Shown here: in pieces, positions 6,862 through 13,713 of the stretch
Numbering within the stretch: the stretch's first letter is position 1
How the letters are laid out: each line of letters begins with the position of its first letter
Source: a virus
Length of the DNA stretch: 25,943 nucleotides
Virus record (IMG/VR): IMGVR_UViG_3300027793_000260
Location: 1 to 25,943 of that record
Reading direction: 5' to 3' (one strand)
The notes under the pieces: generated by a model
The model's input: the letters and a program-made list of their open reading frames with translations, nothing else
What the model was told of the DNA's origin: nothing
The model's database searches: none
Program-made: the position numbers and the translations under genes

Positions 6862-7272
6862 ATGAAAAAAGCACTCATCGCACTGACACTGATTCTCTCT
6901 CCTCTTACTGCGAACGCACAACAGAAGACCTACAAGTACATTGAAATGTGTTGGTATCTTGGTCAACGCAATCATCCATATATTGACCAAGCAACCTGCA
7001 CAATCACAGATATTCGTAATAAAGAAGGGTTTCTTGATAAGCGAATGATTGAAGCAAAAGTAAAAAACTCCAACATCACTTATGTTGTTAAGTCTTGGTT
7101 TGGTAGTCAAGGATTTATGACTTGGGATAGTGACCGACAATCGGCATATAAGAATCAATATAAAGTTGCTTCTCCTACTGCTGGAGTGATTCGCCAAGCA
7201 AATCTTCCCGCAGGTTATGGCATTACAGAAGTAACTAAAGACCTCTGGGTTCGTCAAATTTCTTGGGATTGA
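6862..7272 (+). CDS. Small exported protein with Sec-type signal peptide
   Basis: 136 residues from the ATG at 6862; a TTG two codons upstream is a less likely start. The N-terminus MKKALIALTLILSPLTANA is a textbook Sec signal peptide with an A-x-A cleavage site before QQKTY. The mature part (about 117 residues) has Cys at about 31 and 46, and many aromatic and Gln residues: MCWYLGQRNH, YVVKSWFGSQGF, DLWVRQISWD. The family is not recognised. A cyanophage protein sent to the periplasm or lumen during infection could act in envelope modification, lysis timing or superinfection exclusion, but nothing in the sequence chooses among these. It has its own promoter. Confidence 0.85.
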   Translation: MKKALIALTLILSPLTANAQQKTYKYIEMCWYLGQRNHPYIDQATCTITDIRNKEGFLDKRMIEAKVKNSNITYVVKSWFGSQGFMTWDSDRQSAYKNQYKVASPTAGVIRQANLPAGYGITEVTKDLWVRQISWD

Positions 7273-7311
7273 ATCATAACCAATCCTACATAAAACAGTT
7301 ACTTCTTACTA

Positions 7312-7473
7312 ATGAAAGACTTATCACTTTCCGAAGATCAAATTAAACTTCTTGCGGATGCATTATGGATGAGACAAAGATGTTTCATTGCTGGAGACAG
7401 AAGATTTAAAGAATACGGAGCAATGTTAGATACACTTTTAGAAGGAATGGAATATACTCCAAAAAGACTTTGA
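7312..7473 (+). CDS. 53-residue conserved-looking small protein
   Basis: ATG at 7312 to TGA at 7471-7473. The translation begins MKDLSLSEDQIKLLADALWM and ends GMEYTPKRL. It is helical and charged, with one Cys (residue 24) and no membrane span. It follows the exported protein by 39 nt without a promoter of its own, so it is probably co-transcribed with it. It precedes the hairpin upstream of talC. Function is unknown; ribosome-site evidence is weak. Confidence 0.6.
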   Translation: MKDLSLSEDQIKLLADALWMRQRCFIAGDRRFKEYGAMLDTLLEGMEYTPKRL

Positions 7474-7496
7474 TTATCTTCAATTCATAACAAAAT

Positions 7497-7525
7497 CTAA
7501 CACCTTAATAAGAACTCATTATAAT
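7497..7525 (+). promoter_or_regulatory. talC promoter
   Basis: TATAAT (7520-7525) with CTAACA (7497-7502, 4 of 6 consensus) and a 17-nt spacer. The transcript should start near 7532, which makes the ATG at 7531 unusable and supports the start at 7549. Confidence 0.65.
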
Positions 7526-7543
7526 TAGAGATGAGTTCTTATT
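7507..7543 (+). terminator. Perfect 13-bp hairpin upstream of talC, probable terminator
   Basis: AATAAGAACTCAT (7507-7519) is exactly complementary to 7531-7543, around an 11-nt loop, with a T-rich tail ending near 7547. It would end the transcript of the exported-protein pair. The loop contains TATAAT, the -10 box of the talC promoter. Confidence 0.65.
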
Positions 7544-7548
7544 TTTAT

Positions 7549-8208
7549 ATGAAGATCTTTTTAGATACCGCAGATGTTTCATTAATTAAACCAGCACATG
7601 AGACTGGATTATTGGATGGAGTCACTACAAACCCATCTTTAATTTTCAAAAGTGGAAGACAACTTCAAGAAGTTATTGAAGAAATTTCCACCACATTTTC
7701 AAATTTGGAAAGCATTTCTGCTGAAGTTGTTGCAGATACTGCCGAAGAAATGCTTTCACAGGCACAACAATATTATTCAATTTCACCTGCTATTACAATT
7801 AAAGTTCCCTGTACTGTAGAAGGACTTAAGGTATGTAAAACACTTTCCGATAAAGGAATTAAAGTTAATGTAACTTTGGTGTTCTCAGTTGCTCAGGCAA
7901 TTCTTGCATCTAAAGCAGGGGCAACATTCATCTCACCATTCGTTGGTCGTTGGATGGACAATTCAATTGATGGCATTGAATTGATCAAGAACATTCGCAA
8001 GGCATTTGATTATTCGGGAACATCTACACAAATCCTTGCCGCATCTCTTCGTGATGTAAGACAGGTAGAACAATCTTTCCTCAATGGTGCAGATGTGGTT
8101 ACAATCCCACCTATCGTATTTTGGGCAATGTATAAGAATATTATGACTGATAAAGGATTAGAATTGTTCCAAAAAGATTGGGAAAAAGTGATTAATGATG
8201 CAAAATGA
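7549..8208 (+). CDS. talC: Transaldolase, short phage/bacterial TalC type
   Basis: 219 residues from MKIFLDTADVS, the usual start of the TalC/fructose-6-phosphate aldolase-like subfamily. Motifs are DGVTTNPSLI (about 23-32), the Schiff-base lysine in TIKVPCT (about 83-89), NVTLVFS and SPFVGRWMD. It transfers dihydroxyacetone units between sugar phosphates in the non-oxidative pentose phosphate pathway. Cyanophages carry this short form rather than the longer host TalB. It overlaps the next gene by 4 nt (ATGA), and gnd follows, so all three are likely one operon. The expected effect with gnd is to route carbon toward ribose-5-phosphate and NADPH for phage DNA synthesis. An ATG six codons upstream (7531) was rejected because it lies at the promoter's predicted start point. 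Confidence 0.97.
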   Translation: MKIFLDTADVSLIKPAHETGLLDGVTTNPSLIFKSGRQLQEVIEEISTTFSNLESISAEVVADTAEEMLSQAQQYYSISPAITIKVPCTVEGLKVCKTLSDKGIKVNVTLVFSVAQAILASKAGATFISPFVGRWMDNSIDGIELIKNIRKAFDYSGTSTQILAASLRDVRQVEQSFLNGADVVTIPPIVFWAMYKNIMTDKGLELFQKDWEKVINDAK

Positions 8209-8411
8209 AACAAGAGCACCAGTGCTGGTATTTTGTAATGTCTTCTTTTGCAAGAATATATGGCGTCAATAAAGCAAAAAGCGATGAAAAAATACATGCA
8301 TTTGCATTAGAATGGTGCGATGATCACAATTATACTTGTGACATTCATCTTGATGATTTAAAAAAAGTTGATGTTTATTTTAGACAACAGTACGAATCTT
8401 GGGAGTATTAA
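8205..8411 (+). CDS. 68-residue unknown protein between talC and gnd
   Basis: Starts within the talC stop (ATGA at 8205-8208) and ends immediately before the gnd ATG, so it is translationally sandwiched in the carbon-metabolism operon. It is aromatic and acidic, with a CDDHNYTCDIH segment (Cys at about 38 and 45). It does not show the paired-cysteine arrangement of CP12, the other carbon-metabolism regulator common in these phages. No domain recognised. Because it sits between two pentose phosphate enzymes a role with them is possible, but only from context. Confidence 0.75.
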   Translation: MKQEHQCWYFVMSSFARIYGVNKAKSDEKIHAFALEWCDDHNYTCDIHLDDLKKVDVYFRQQYESWEY

Positions 8412-9446
8412 ATGAAAGTAGGATTAATTGGTCTTGGGAGAATGGGCGAAGGTATGTCTCGCCGTATGATGAAAGCTGGTATTGAAGTGTGGGGTTATCG
8501 TAGGAATTACGATAAAGCACAAGAAGCATACGAAAGTGGGTATGTTAGTGGCGTTACAACTACTATTGAAAATCTTGTTAAAGTAGTTAAACAAAATAAA
8601 AATGGTGGAACGCAACCAGGAATCTTTCAAATGGTTGTGCCTGCAGAAACTGTAGAGGAGACAATCAATGAGTTACTACGATATTGTGGTGAAGGAGATA
8701 TTATTATTGATCATGGCAATAGCAATTTTAAAGACAGTCGGAAGAGAGCAGAGCGTCTGGCAAAAGTTGGCATCCAATATATTGATTGCGGCACTAGCGG
8801 TGGTGTTTATGGTCTGGATCGTGGATACTGTCTTATGGTTGGAGGTGGAGATACTGCGGTCGCCACTTGTTCAAAGATATTCTCCGCCCTCTCCCCAGAT
8901 ATTCACTCCTGCCATAGAACGGATCCAACATCTGATGTGACTTCTGCTGAATATGGTTGGTTGCATTGTGGTGGTCCTGGAGCAGGACACTTTGTGAAGA
9001 TGGTGCATAATGGCATTGAGTATGGTATTATGCAGGCATATGCTGAAGGATTCAATATTATTAAAAATGCAAATGCAGGTGCTCAATATGTCCGAGAAGG
9101 AGACGCAGAGGTTGCCCCAATGGCAGACCCAGAATCTTATTGCTATGATATTGATGTTGCTGAGGTGGCTGAGTTATGGCGTCGCGGTAGTGTGGTTGGC
9201 AGTTGGTTACTCGATCTTACTGCTGATGTGCTACGCAGGGATGGTAGCCTTAAACAGTTCTCTGGAGGCGTATCCGACAGCGGTGAGGGTCGTTGGACTG
9301 TTTCTGCCGCTGTGGACTTGGGGGTTCCCGCTCCTGTTATTACTACAGCATTATTTGAAAGATTTAACTCACGCAATCTCGGATCATTCGGAGCAAAGAT
9401 CCTAAACGGAATGCGTTATATGTTTGGCGGACATCGTGTTAGATGA
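8412..9446 (+). CDS. gnd: 6-phosphogluconate dehydrogenase, short decarboxylating type
   Basis: 344 residues. The Rossmann nucleotide-binding motif GLIGLGRMG is at residues 4-12. The substrate-binding GTSGG (127-131) and the family signature GPGAGHFVKMVHNGIEYG (188-205), with catalytic Lys196, are intact. It oxidatively decarboxylates 6-phosphogluconate to ribulose-5-phosphate with reduction of NAD(P). The length fits the roughly 300-340-residue subgroup rather than the 470-residue canonical enzyme, so cofactor preference cannot be stated. It is the last gene of the talC operon; no clear terminator follows, but a new promoter begins 57 nt downstream. Part of the phage strategy to raise pentose phosphate flux. 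Confidence 0.97.
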   Translation: MKVGLIGLGRMGEGMSRRMMKAGIEVWGYRRNYDKAQEAYESGYVSGVTTTIENLVKVVKQNKNGGTQPGIFQMVVPAETVEETINELLRYCGEGDIIIDHGNSNFKDSRKRAERLAKVGIQYIDCGTSGGVYGLDRGYCLMVGGGDTAVATCSKIFSALSPDIHSCHRTDPTSDVTSAEYGWLHCGGPGAGHFVKMVHNGIEYGIMQAYAEGFNIIKNANAGAQYVREGDAEVAPMADPESYCYDIDVAEVAELWRRGSVVGSWLLDLTADVLRRDGSLKQFSGGVSDSGEGRWTVSAAVDLGVPAPVITTALFERFNSRNLGSFGAKILNGMRYMFGGHRVR

Positions 9447-9503
9447 TTAGTTCGGAAACGCCTTATAAACTGGCTGAGATCATTCGTGATACTTGGCCTG
9501 GAC

Positions 9504-9532
9504 TTTACACAATATCAAAATTGAGCTATAAT
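9504..9532 (+). promoter_or_regulatory. Promoter of the small-gene cluster
   Basis: TTTACA (9504-9509, 5 of 6), 17-nt spacer, TATAAT (9527-9532). It rules out the ATG at 9531 as a start, because that lies inside the -10 box, and points to the ATG at 9552. Confidence 0.8.
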
Positions 9533-9551
9533 GAAAAAAATACTTCAGACA

Positions 9552-9824
9552 ATGAACGAATACTGGATAGTGAAAGATCGTAGGAACGGTAATGTCATAT
9601 GCCATTGTGCCGATGTTAATGATGCGATAATGATGGTAAATTTTAATCCTCATCATCGCTCTTATAGTCGTCATCGTTTTATTATGGATCAGGTAATTGA
9701 TATTACTCCAACAACTGACAAACAACTTCCAGGGCAGATTGGACTTCCTTCTAGACAAATTCCCTTATTAAATTCACATAAGAAAAAGCTCCCAGAAGGA
9801 CAACAAAAACCAGTGATTATATGA
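9552..9824 (+). CDS. 90-residue hypothetical protein
   Basis: The start is set at MNEYWIVKDRRNG (9552), because an in-frame ATG at 9531 overlaps the promoter -10 box. The first half has a compact alpha/beta look: WIVKDRRNGNVICHCADVNDAIMMV. Cys at about 18 and 20 is followed by His-rich sequence (HHRSYSRHR). The C-terminal part is Lys/Pro/Gln-rich and probably disordered. The start resembles small domains that read a stretch of sequence and then an 'in-between' helix, but no family is claimed. It overlaps the next gene by 4 nt. Confidence 0.7.
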   Translation: MNEYWIVKDRRNGNVICHCADVNDAIMMVNFNPHHRSYSRHRFIMDQVIDITPTTDKQLPGQIGLPSRQIPLLNSHKKKLPEGQQKPVII

Positions 9825-10024
9825 ATCACAGAAAAAGAAAACAAGCAGAAAATCAAAAAAAGAAAGTGTACACCCCAGAAGGATACATTTCAGACCCACT
9901 AGATGCTGTTTGTCCTCATTGTGGAGAAAAACAAAAATCTTGTTCTTATGTAAATAGTTTAAGTCGTGCTTGGGCAAGGAGTGCTTGTGCTAAAAAACAT
10001 TCTACAAAGTCTTCAGAGAGATAA
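9821..10024 (+). CDS. 67-residue basic protein with one CPHC knuckle
   Basis: ATGA overlap with the previous gene. The N-terminus is very basic (NHRKRKQAENQKKK), then a zinc-knuckle-like CPHCGEKQKSC at about residues 31-41, then Cys at about 56. A single CxxC plus nearby Cys could bind one zinc ion. Nucleic-acid binding is a reasonable inference from charge and the knuckle. Only 83 nt separate it from the HNH nuclease gene. Confidence 0.65.
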   Translation: MNHRKRKQAENQKKKVYTPEGYISDPLDAVCPHCGEKQKSCSYVNSLSRAWARSACAKKHSTKSSER

Positions 10025-10107
10025 AGACATTTCTTATCATATAGAATTCATCTACATCTATATTACGATAAAAGAATTACTAGATATTACAAGTTCTCAT
10101 TTAAAGA

Positions 10108-10476
10108 ATGCAACTTTACAATTCATCAGAAGATTACCTTTACAATTTAGAAACATCATCTCCACAAGAAGCAAGAAGATTGTGGAGAAAATCAATCCGA
10201 GAAAAGTGGGAACATAAATGCGCTTATTGCGGAAGTGAAGAAAATTTAACATTAGATCATGTGATCCCACAAGCAGAAGGAGGTACCGATCACATCACTA
10301 ATGTCATATGTGCATGTGAATCTTGCAATAGGTCAAAGGCACATACCGCTTTTTATGAATGGTACCCAAAGCAACAATTTTATACTGAGGAAAGATTTAA
10401 TCAAATTGAAGAGTGGAGAACTCAAATGGTAAAACAAGAATTGAAAGTTTATAGACCACGAAAAAATATAACATGA
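10108..10476 (+). CDS. HNH endonuclease
   Basis: 122 residues with a full HNH/zinc fold: C38-x2-C41, TLDHVIP with D50-H51, GGTDHITN with N65, C70-x2-C73-N74 and a following Lys. The N-terminus (RRLWRKSIREKWEHKC) is typical of phage and bacterial HNH proteins that recognise the cut site through a basic helix. T4-like phages often carry such genes as free-standing homing endonucleases. It overlaps the next gene by 4 nt, so it is embedded in the operon rather than appended. Target unknown. Confidence 0.92.
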   Translation: MQLYNSSEDYLYNLETSSPQEARRLWRKSIREKWEHKCAYCGSEENLTLDHVIPQAEGGTDHITNVICACESCNRSKAHTAFYEWYPKQQFYTEERFNQIEEWRTQMVKQELKVYRPRKNIT

Positions 10477-10700
10477 AAAAAGGATTTATCACGCAAGATC
10501 ATTATGCTGCAATTCCTTATGGGAAAAAGCAGCTAATGGTCATTTTTAATAATCAGCAATTAGAAATCGTAAATACGGAACTACAGGCAAAAAAGTTCAT
10601 TGAAAATCACAGAGCCACTCCTGGAATTGGCACAATATTTGTTGAATCCGAATCTTCTCGTGTTAAAGTAAAACACACTAGAAAAAAATCCATCGAATAA
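10473..10700 (+). CDS. 75-residue hypothetical protein
   Basis: Start overlaps the HNH gene stop (ATGA). Mixed alpha/beta sequence beginning MKKGFITQDHYAAIPYGKKQ, with TPGIGTIFVESES in the middle and a strongly basic tail (KVKHTRKKS). The pattern 'NTELQAKKFIENH' suggests a short helix between strands. No motif recognised. Its stop overlaps a late-type box. Confidence 0.65.
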   Translation: MKKGFITQDHYAAIPYGKKQLMVIFNNQQLEIVNTELQAKKFIENHRATPGIGTIFVESESSRVKVKHTRKKSIE

Positions 10701-10703
10701 ATA
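10697..10703 (+). promoter_or_regulatory. Late-type promoter box ATAAATA
   Basis: ATAAATA ends 20 nt before the ATG at 10724, with CGGAG (10713-10717) as ribosome site between. The same arrangement recurs at 15221 and 19209. Confidence 0.55.
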
Positions 10704-10723
10704 TTTTTTAATCGGAGAATATT

Positions 10724-11035
10724 ATGCTCTCAACTCAAATTAGACTTAAATTGGAAAATATTGCAAGAAAAATTGAGAGAGGAGAAGAAGTCAGTCTAGA
10801 AGATATGATATTTGCTGAAAAATGGTCAAAGGCAAATCGATCAGCTGCTGAAATTATAAGAAAAGCAAGGAGAATTGCCGTACAGGGTAGGGGAAAAGAA
10901 GGAAGCCTAGACGAATTTATGCAGATTATGGACATAGGTAATCCAGATCCATCCACCCATTTAGATTCTTCTATGTCGGTTGATGACCTTTATAATTTCT
11001 TCAGAAATGATGACGATTCAATGCGAAGAGATTAA
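10724..11035 (+). CDS. 103-residue conserved-looking hypothetical protein
   Basis: Preceded by a late-type box and a good ribosome site. It is helical and basic in the first 65 residues (IRLKLENIARKIERGEEVSLEDM, then AEIIRKARRIAVQGRG), followed by an acidic Ser/Asp-rich C-terminus. The first segment resembles small helical linker or regulatory proteins seen across T4-like cyanophages, without a known role. No catalytic motif, membrane span or Cys. Confidence 0.75.
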   Translation: MLSTQIRLKLENIARKIERGEEVSLEDMIFAEKWSKANRSAAEIIRKARRIAVQGRGKEGSLDEFMQIMDIGNPDPSTHLDSSMSVDDLYNFFRNDDDSMRRD

Positions 11036-11059
11036 ATAGAAATAGAATTAGGAAAAAAC

Positions 11060-11227
11060 ATGGTTGTGTTGTTATCGGCAACCATAATAAGTTGCCCTCA
11101 GGTACTACAAATTATTGACAGGCTACAAAAAATAGTTGGACTCACACCAATACAAAAAAGTGAAATCTTAGTAGAAATCAAAAAAGTCATTCCAAGTTGC
11201 CCAGTTATAGTCAAAACAAAAAAATGA
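11060..11227 (+). CDS. 55-residue hypothetical protein with hydrophobic N-terminus
   Basis: Frame from ATG 11060 (GGA upstream) to TGA 11225-11227. It begins MVVLLSATIISCPQVLQII, either a short membrane anchor or a lipoprotein-like signal, and ends basic (VIVKTKK). Two SCP motifs (about residues 11-13 and 46-48) could form a disulfide. The stop overlaps the next start (ATGA at 11224), which supports both genes. Confidence 0.6.
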   Translation: MVVLLSATIISCPQVLQIIDRLQKIVGLTPIQKSEILVEIKKVIPSCPVIVKTKK

Positions 11228-11412
11228 AAACACAAAGTAAACAACTCGAAGCAATTGATCTTTTTATTGAAGACATTCAAACTCCTCACAGTGAAATCCG
11301 AATGCGGGCAAAAAAACTTCAATGTGATCAAGAGCTCACAGTTTGGCAAGATTTTGTGTTGGAATATCTCCAAAATATCAGACACACATTAGACGGCAAT
11401 TCGAAACTTTAA
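11224..11412 (+). CDS. 62-residue hypothetical protein
   Basis: The start at 11224 is chosen by its ATGA overlap with the upstream stop; an in-frame ATG at 11197 is less likely. Soluble, charged and helical (MKTQSKQLEAIDLFIEDIQ), with one Cys near residue 33. No family recognised. The next gene starts 3 nt after its stop. Confidence 0.65.
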   Translation: MKTQSKQLEAIDLFIEDIQTPHSEIRMRAKKLQCDQELTVWQDFVLEYLQNIRHTLDGNSKL

Positions 11413-11415
11413 CAA

Positions 11416-11691
11416 ATGCAAATTTATTATTCTACTCTTTTAGTTTTCTTTGGAATAATTGTTTATATGATGATAGTAGACAAAAATGTTTCTGATGCTA
11501 TCAATCTGATCTTCAAATTATTTTTAATTAGAATTGAAAGACTATATTGGATGGTTCGTTTTCATCCAAAAAATCCAATTACAAACTTAATTATGAAGTG
11601 GAAATATGATAGGTTGGCGTTGGAGCTCCATAAGGAGTTGACAGATCGGACAATCCATGTTAATGTAGAATCTGAAAATAAAGACCAATGA
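11416..11691 (+). CDS. 91-residue membrane-anchored hypothetical protein
   Basis: One N-terminal membrane span (about residues 4-21, LLVFFGIIVYMMIV) is followed by an amphipathic aromatic/basic segment (IERLYWMVRFHP) and a hydrophilic charged C-terminus. Topology suggests an inner-membrane anchor with a cytoplasmic or periplasmic tail. Overlaps the next gene by 4 nt (ATGA at 11688). Function unknown. Confidence 0.65.
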   Translation: MQIYYSTLLVFFGIIVYMMIVDKNVSDAINLIFKLFLIRIERLYWMVRFHPKNPITNLIMKWKYDRLALELHKELTDRTIHVNVESENKDQ

Positions 11692-12293
11692 GCACTGAGT
11701 CCAATTCAATTGACCTAAAATCTCTTCAATCTCGTATCAACGAGATCAAAAAGGAAGGAGAAGAAATTACTGATTTTACTTATGATTTTATTCAATGTCT
11801 CATGCATCGTCATGATCTCAAAGAATGTATTCCACCTGATTTTGAATTAGAAGAAATTCCAGAGTACATTTTCGATTCTTTGCGGAATGGAATTGTTCCA
11901 ACTAAAGACCAATTAATCGTGATTTCTCCAGATGATCAAAATTTTATGTGTTTTGAATTGATTTGGGTTTGTGGTATGGGAGCTATTGCTTCTTATGGTG
12001 CGGATGAAGATGGAGATGAAGAACAGGGAATTCCCAGTACATTTGATGCAATTCTTGCAATGCGAGATGTGAGCCCAGCACACAATATCGCATCGTATTT
12101 AATTGCTGTGCTTTCTCTTCTTATGTCACAACTTCCCAGTGAAGAGATGATTGAAAATATTACAAATAATTTTGATGAAAGTCAAGAGCAACTTCAAAAT
12201 AATATGGATAATTTTGTCGAATTTGCTTCTGCTATTATTACTCGTTACCGTGAGGACATGATGTATTATGGAACAACAAAAGAATTGGATTGA
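11688..12293 (+). CDS. 201-residue acidic hypothetical protein
   Basis: Largest protein of this cluster half. Strongly acidic and mostly helical, with a central region containing CFELIWVCGMGAIASYG and the acidic loop DEDGDEEQG (about 105-113). A hydrophobic segment near 130-145 (IASYLIAVLSLLM) may pack in a core rather than cross a membrane. No known motif. It starts by ATGA overlap and overlaps the next gene by 26 nt, which shows how compressed the cluster is. Confidence 0.75.
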   Translation: MSTESNSIDLKSLQSRINEIKKEGEEITDFTYDFIQCLMHRHDLKECIPPDFELEEIPEYIFDSLRNGIVPTKDQLIVISPDDQNFMCFELIWVCGMGAIASYGADEDGDEEQGIPSTFDAILAMRDVSPAHNIASYLIAVLSLLMSQLPSEEMIENITNNFDESQEQLQNNMDNFVEFASAIITRYREDMMYYGTTKELD

Positions 12294-12483
12294 TGATCGT
12301 GCCTTTTACATCGAAAAGGCACGATGGGGAACATGGAAAAGTTATGACAAAGAAGGAAAAGGATTAATTACAAGCCTCACCGAAGAAAATTGTATTCATG
12401 CAACTCGATTTTACCTAAAAGGACTGCAGGAAGGTTGGGAAGAAATGTCTACTTATGGTGGAGAAATAGATTATAAATTATGA
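12268..12483 (+). CDS. 71-residue hypothetical protein
   Basis: Starts inside the previous gene (26-nt overlap, different frame) and ends by ATGA overlap with the next. Tryptophan- and acid-rich: NWIDDRAFYIEKARWGTWKSYDKEGKG, then LKGLQEGWEEMS. It looks like a small folded domain with a possible beta-hairpin. No Cys. No family recognised. Confidence 0.65.
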   Translation: MEQQKNWIDDRAFYIEKARWGTWKSYDKEGKGLITSLTEENCIHATRFYLKGLQEGWEEMSTYGGEIDYKL

Positions 12484-12632
12484 ATGATACGGATCCCACC
12501 TCACCTTGGTTTGAATTTGTTTCTTATATTAGATGTTGTGAATCATTAGGAGTGGTTCCTAGTATGAATCGTTTTCTTGCTTACAATCGTTATTATCAAT
12601 CCGTTTTAAATGAAAAACAAAAAACCAGTTAA
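12480..12632 (+). CDS. 50-residue hypothetical protein
   Basis: Supported by the ATGA overlap with the gene before. Translation begins MNDTDPTSPWFEFVSYIRCC and ends NEKQKTS; aromatic-rich with an adjacent Cys pair at 19-20. It overlaps the following gene by 23 nt in another frame. Function unknown. Confidence 0.55.
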   Translation: MNDTDPTSPWFEFVSYIRCCESLGVVPSMNRFLAYNRYYQSVLNEKQKTS

Positions 12633-12870
12633 AGTAAAACCTCAAAGTAAAAGAGAAAAACCAAAAGAAGAAATAGTTTTGGACACTTTGCCTTTTCATG
12701 AAACCTTTCCTTTGACACTTGTACATAAAGATAGAAAAGAAGAAAAAACTTGCTTTTTTGTTTGCCAAGAACATTTGGACAAATATATTTCTAGGTATAT
12801 GTTAAATAAAAAAGATTGTAGAATATCGAAAACAGAACCAAGGGTAAAAGGAGATAATACTAATGTATGA
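12610..12870 (+). CDS. 86-residue basic hypothetical protein
   Basis: Highly basic N-terminus (KNKKPVKVKPQSKREKPKEE), then a compact part with TCFFVCQEHLDKYISRYM (Cys about 48 and 52) and a basic tail. Nucleic-acid or ribosome contact is possible from charge alone. Overlaps both neighbours; its last bases contain the ribosome site of the next gene. Confidence 0.6.
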   Translation: MKNKKPVKVKPQSKREKPKEEIVLDTLPFHETFPLTLVHKDRKEEKTCFFVCQEHLDKYISRYMLNKKDCRISKTEPRVKGDNTNV

Positions 12871-13030
12871 TGATTTTGATGATTGGTTTTACGAAATAGA
12901 AAGTTTTTCTAGTAGATCCGAAAGATTTTTTGGTGATATCCAATGTCCAGATCCGTTTATGAAACAAAAAATTATGATTGATTGGTTGAAAACTGCTTGG
13001 GAATTAGGTAAAAATTCTAATAAAAAATGA
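12863..13030 (+). CDS. 55-residue acidic hypothetical protein
   Basis: ATG 12863 with AAGGAG at 12848-12853, stop overlapping the next start (ATGA at 13027). Begins MYDDFDDWFYEIESF, then a helix PFMKQKIMIDWLKTAWELG. Small acidic aromatic proteins of this sort can be inhibitors or DNA mimics, but there is no direct evidence here. Confidence 0.6.
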   Translation: MYDDFDDWFYEIESFSSRSERFFGDIQCPDPFMKQKIMIDWLKTAWELGKNSNKK

Positions 13031-13236
13031 AAAAACCAAAAACTATTTTTAGGTGGTGGGCAAAGTCTCTTGGAGAAAAGTCATCAAAATGTGATCGAGA
13101 GTCTGATATTATCGCAGTAATACGAACTGTAATTTTTTTGACTTACTTGATTACAAATTGTTTCATTGTTGCTGGAGTGATTCGTCATTGGAATGATGTA
13201 GAGTATACTAGACCAGGTATCATTCAATCTCAATGA
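13027..13236 (+). CDS. 69-residue membrane protein
   Basis: ATGA overlaps at both ends. A basic N-terminus (KKPKTIFRWWAKS) precedes one membrane span at about 29-50 (AVIRTVIFLTYLITNCFIVAGV). The positive-inside rule predicts the N-terminus in the cytoplasm. Family unknown. Confidence 0.65.
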   Translation: MKKPKTIFRWWAKSLGEKSSKCDRESDIIAVIRTVIFLTYLITNCFIVAGVIRHWNDVEYTRPGIIQSQ

Positions 13237-13442
13237 AATATCGAATAGTAGAAAAATCAGATTTAAGTGGGGAAATTTGTTTTTTCCCACAATATAAAAA
13301 ACTGTTTTTTTGGTTTAATTTTATGGAGATGGAATTATTCCCAAAGGTAATTAAATTTTATTCATTAGAATCTGCGACCAAATTCATTAAAAAACAACTC
13401 AACAACCCTGAGAAAAAAATTTATTATGTTGGAAATGATTGA
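13233..13442 (+). CDS. 69-residue hypothetical protein
   Basis: Starts by ATGA overlap. Aromatic and basic, MKYRIVEKSDLSGEICFF, with a WFNFMEMELFP patch and a SLESATKFIKKQL helix. The layout 'strand, strand, strand, helix' resembles small alpha/beta host-takeover proteins of T4-like phages, but no match is claimed. Its 3' end overlaps the next gene. Confidence 0.6.
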   Translation: MKYRIVEKSDLSGEICFFPQYKKLFFWFNFMEMELFPKVIKFYSLESATKFIKKQLNNPEKKIYYVGND

Positions 13443-13713
13443 TTTTTTAGTAGAAAATCCTACTGAAAACAATAAAAATAGTTTCTTGTTTTCTCTCATG
13501 CAGTTAGAATATTCTACGCTCGAAGAGGCAGAAACATATCCAAAAAAATCCAAAGAATACTTCCAAACCAGAACAGAAGCATTTTCAATTCGCTCAGAAT
13601 ATGCTAGGATGTTATTGAGTAAATGGATATCAAAGTACGGTTCAACTGAAGGTTGTCCACTAAAATACGAAGATACTCTTAACATTCCATTTCGTCAAAT
13701 TAAAAAGCCATGA
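13426..13713 (+). CDS. 95-residue hypothetical protein
   Basis: Start uncertain: ATG 13426 or, three codons on, ATG 13435, both overlapping the previous gene. Mostly helical and polar, with SLMQLEYSTLEEAETYPKKS in the middle and CPLKYEDTLNIPF near the end. Overlaps the next gene by 4 nt. No known domain. Confidence 0.65.
   Translation: MLEMIDFLVENPTENNKNSFLFSLMQLEYSTLEEAETYPKKSKEYFQTRTEAFSIRSEYARMLLSKWISKYGSTEGCPLKYEDTLNIPFRQIKKP

Noticed and set aside
7531-7548. Earlier ATG for talC
   Set aside because: It lies in the right arm of the hairpin at the predicted transcript start; family proteins begin at MKIF (7549).
9531-9551. ATG at 9531 as start of the 9552 gene
   Set aside because: It overlaps the TATAAT box of a promoter with a 17-nt spacer and a 5-of-6 -35 box.
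9966-10217. 83-codon ORF between the CPHC protein and the HNH gene
   Set aside because: It overlaps both better-supported genes in another frame and its translation lacks any domain; HNH motifs are in the 10108 frame.
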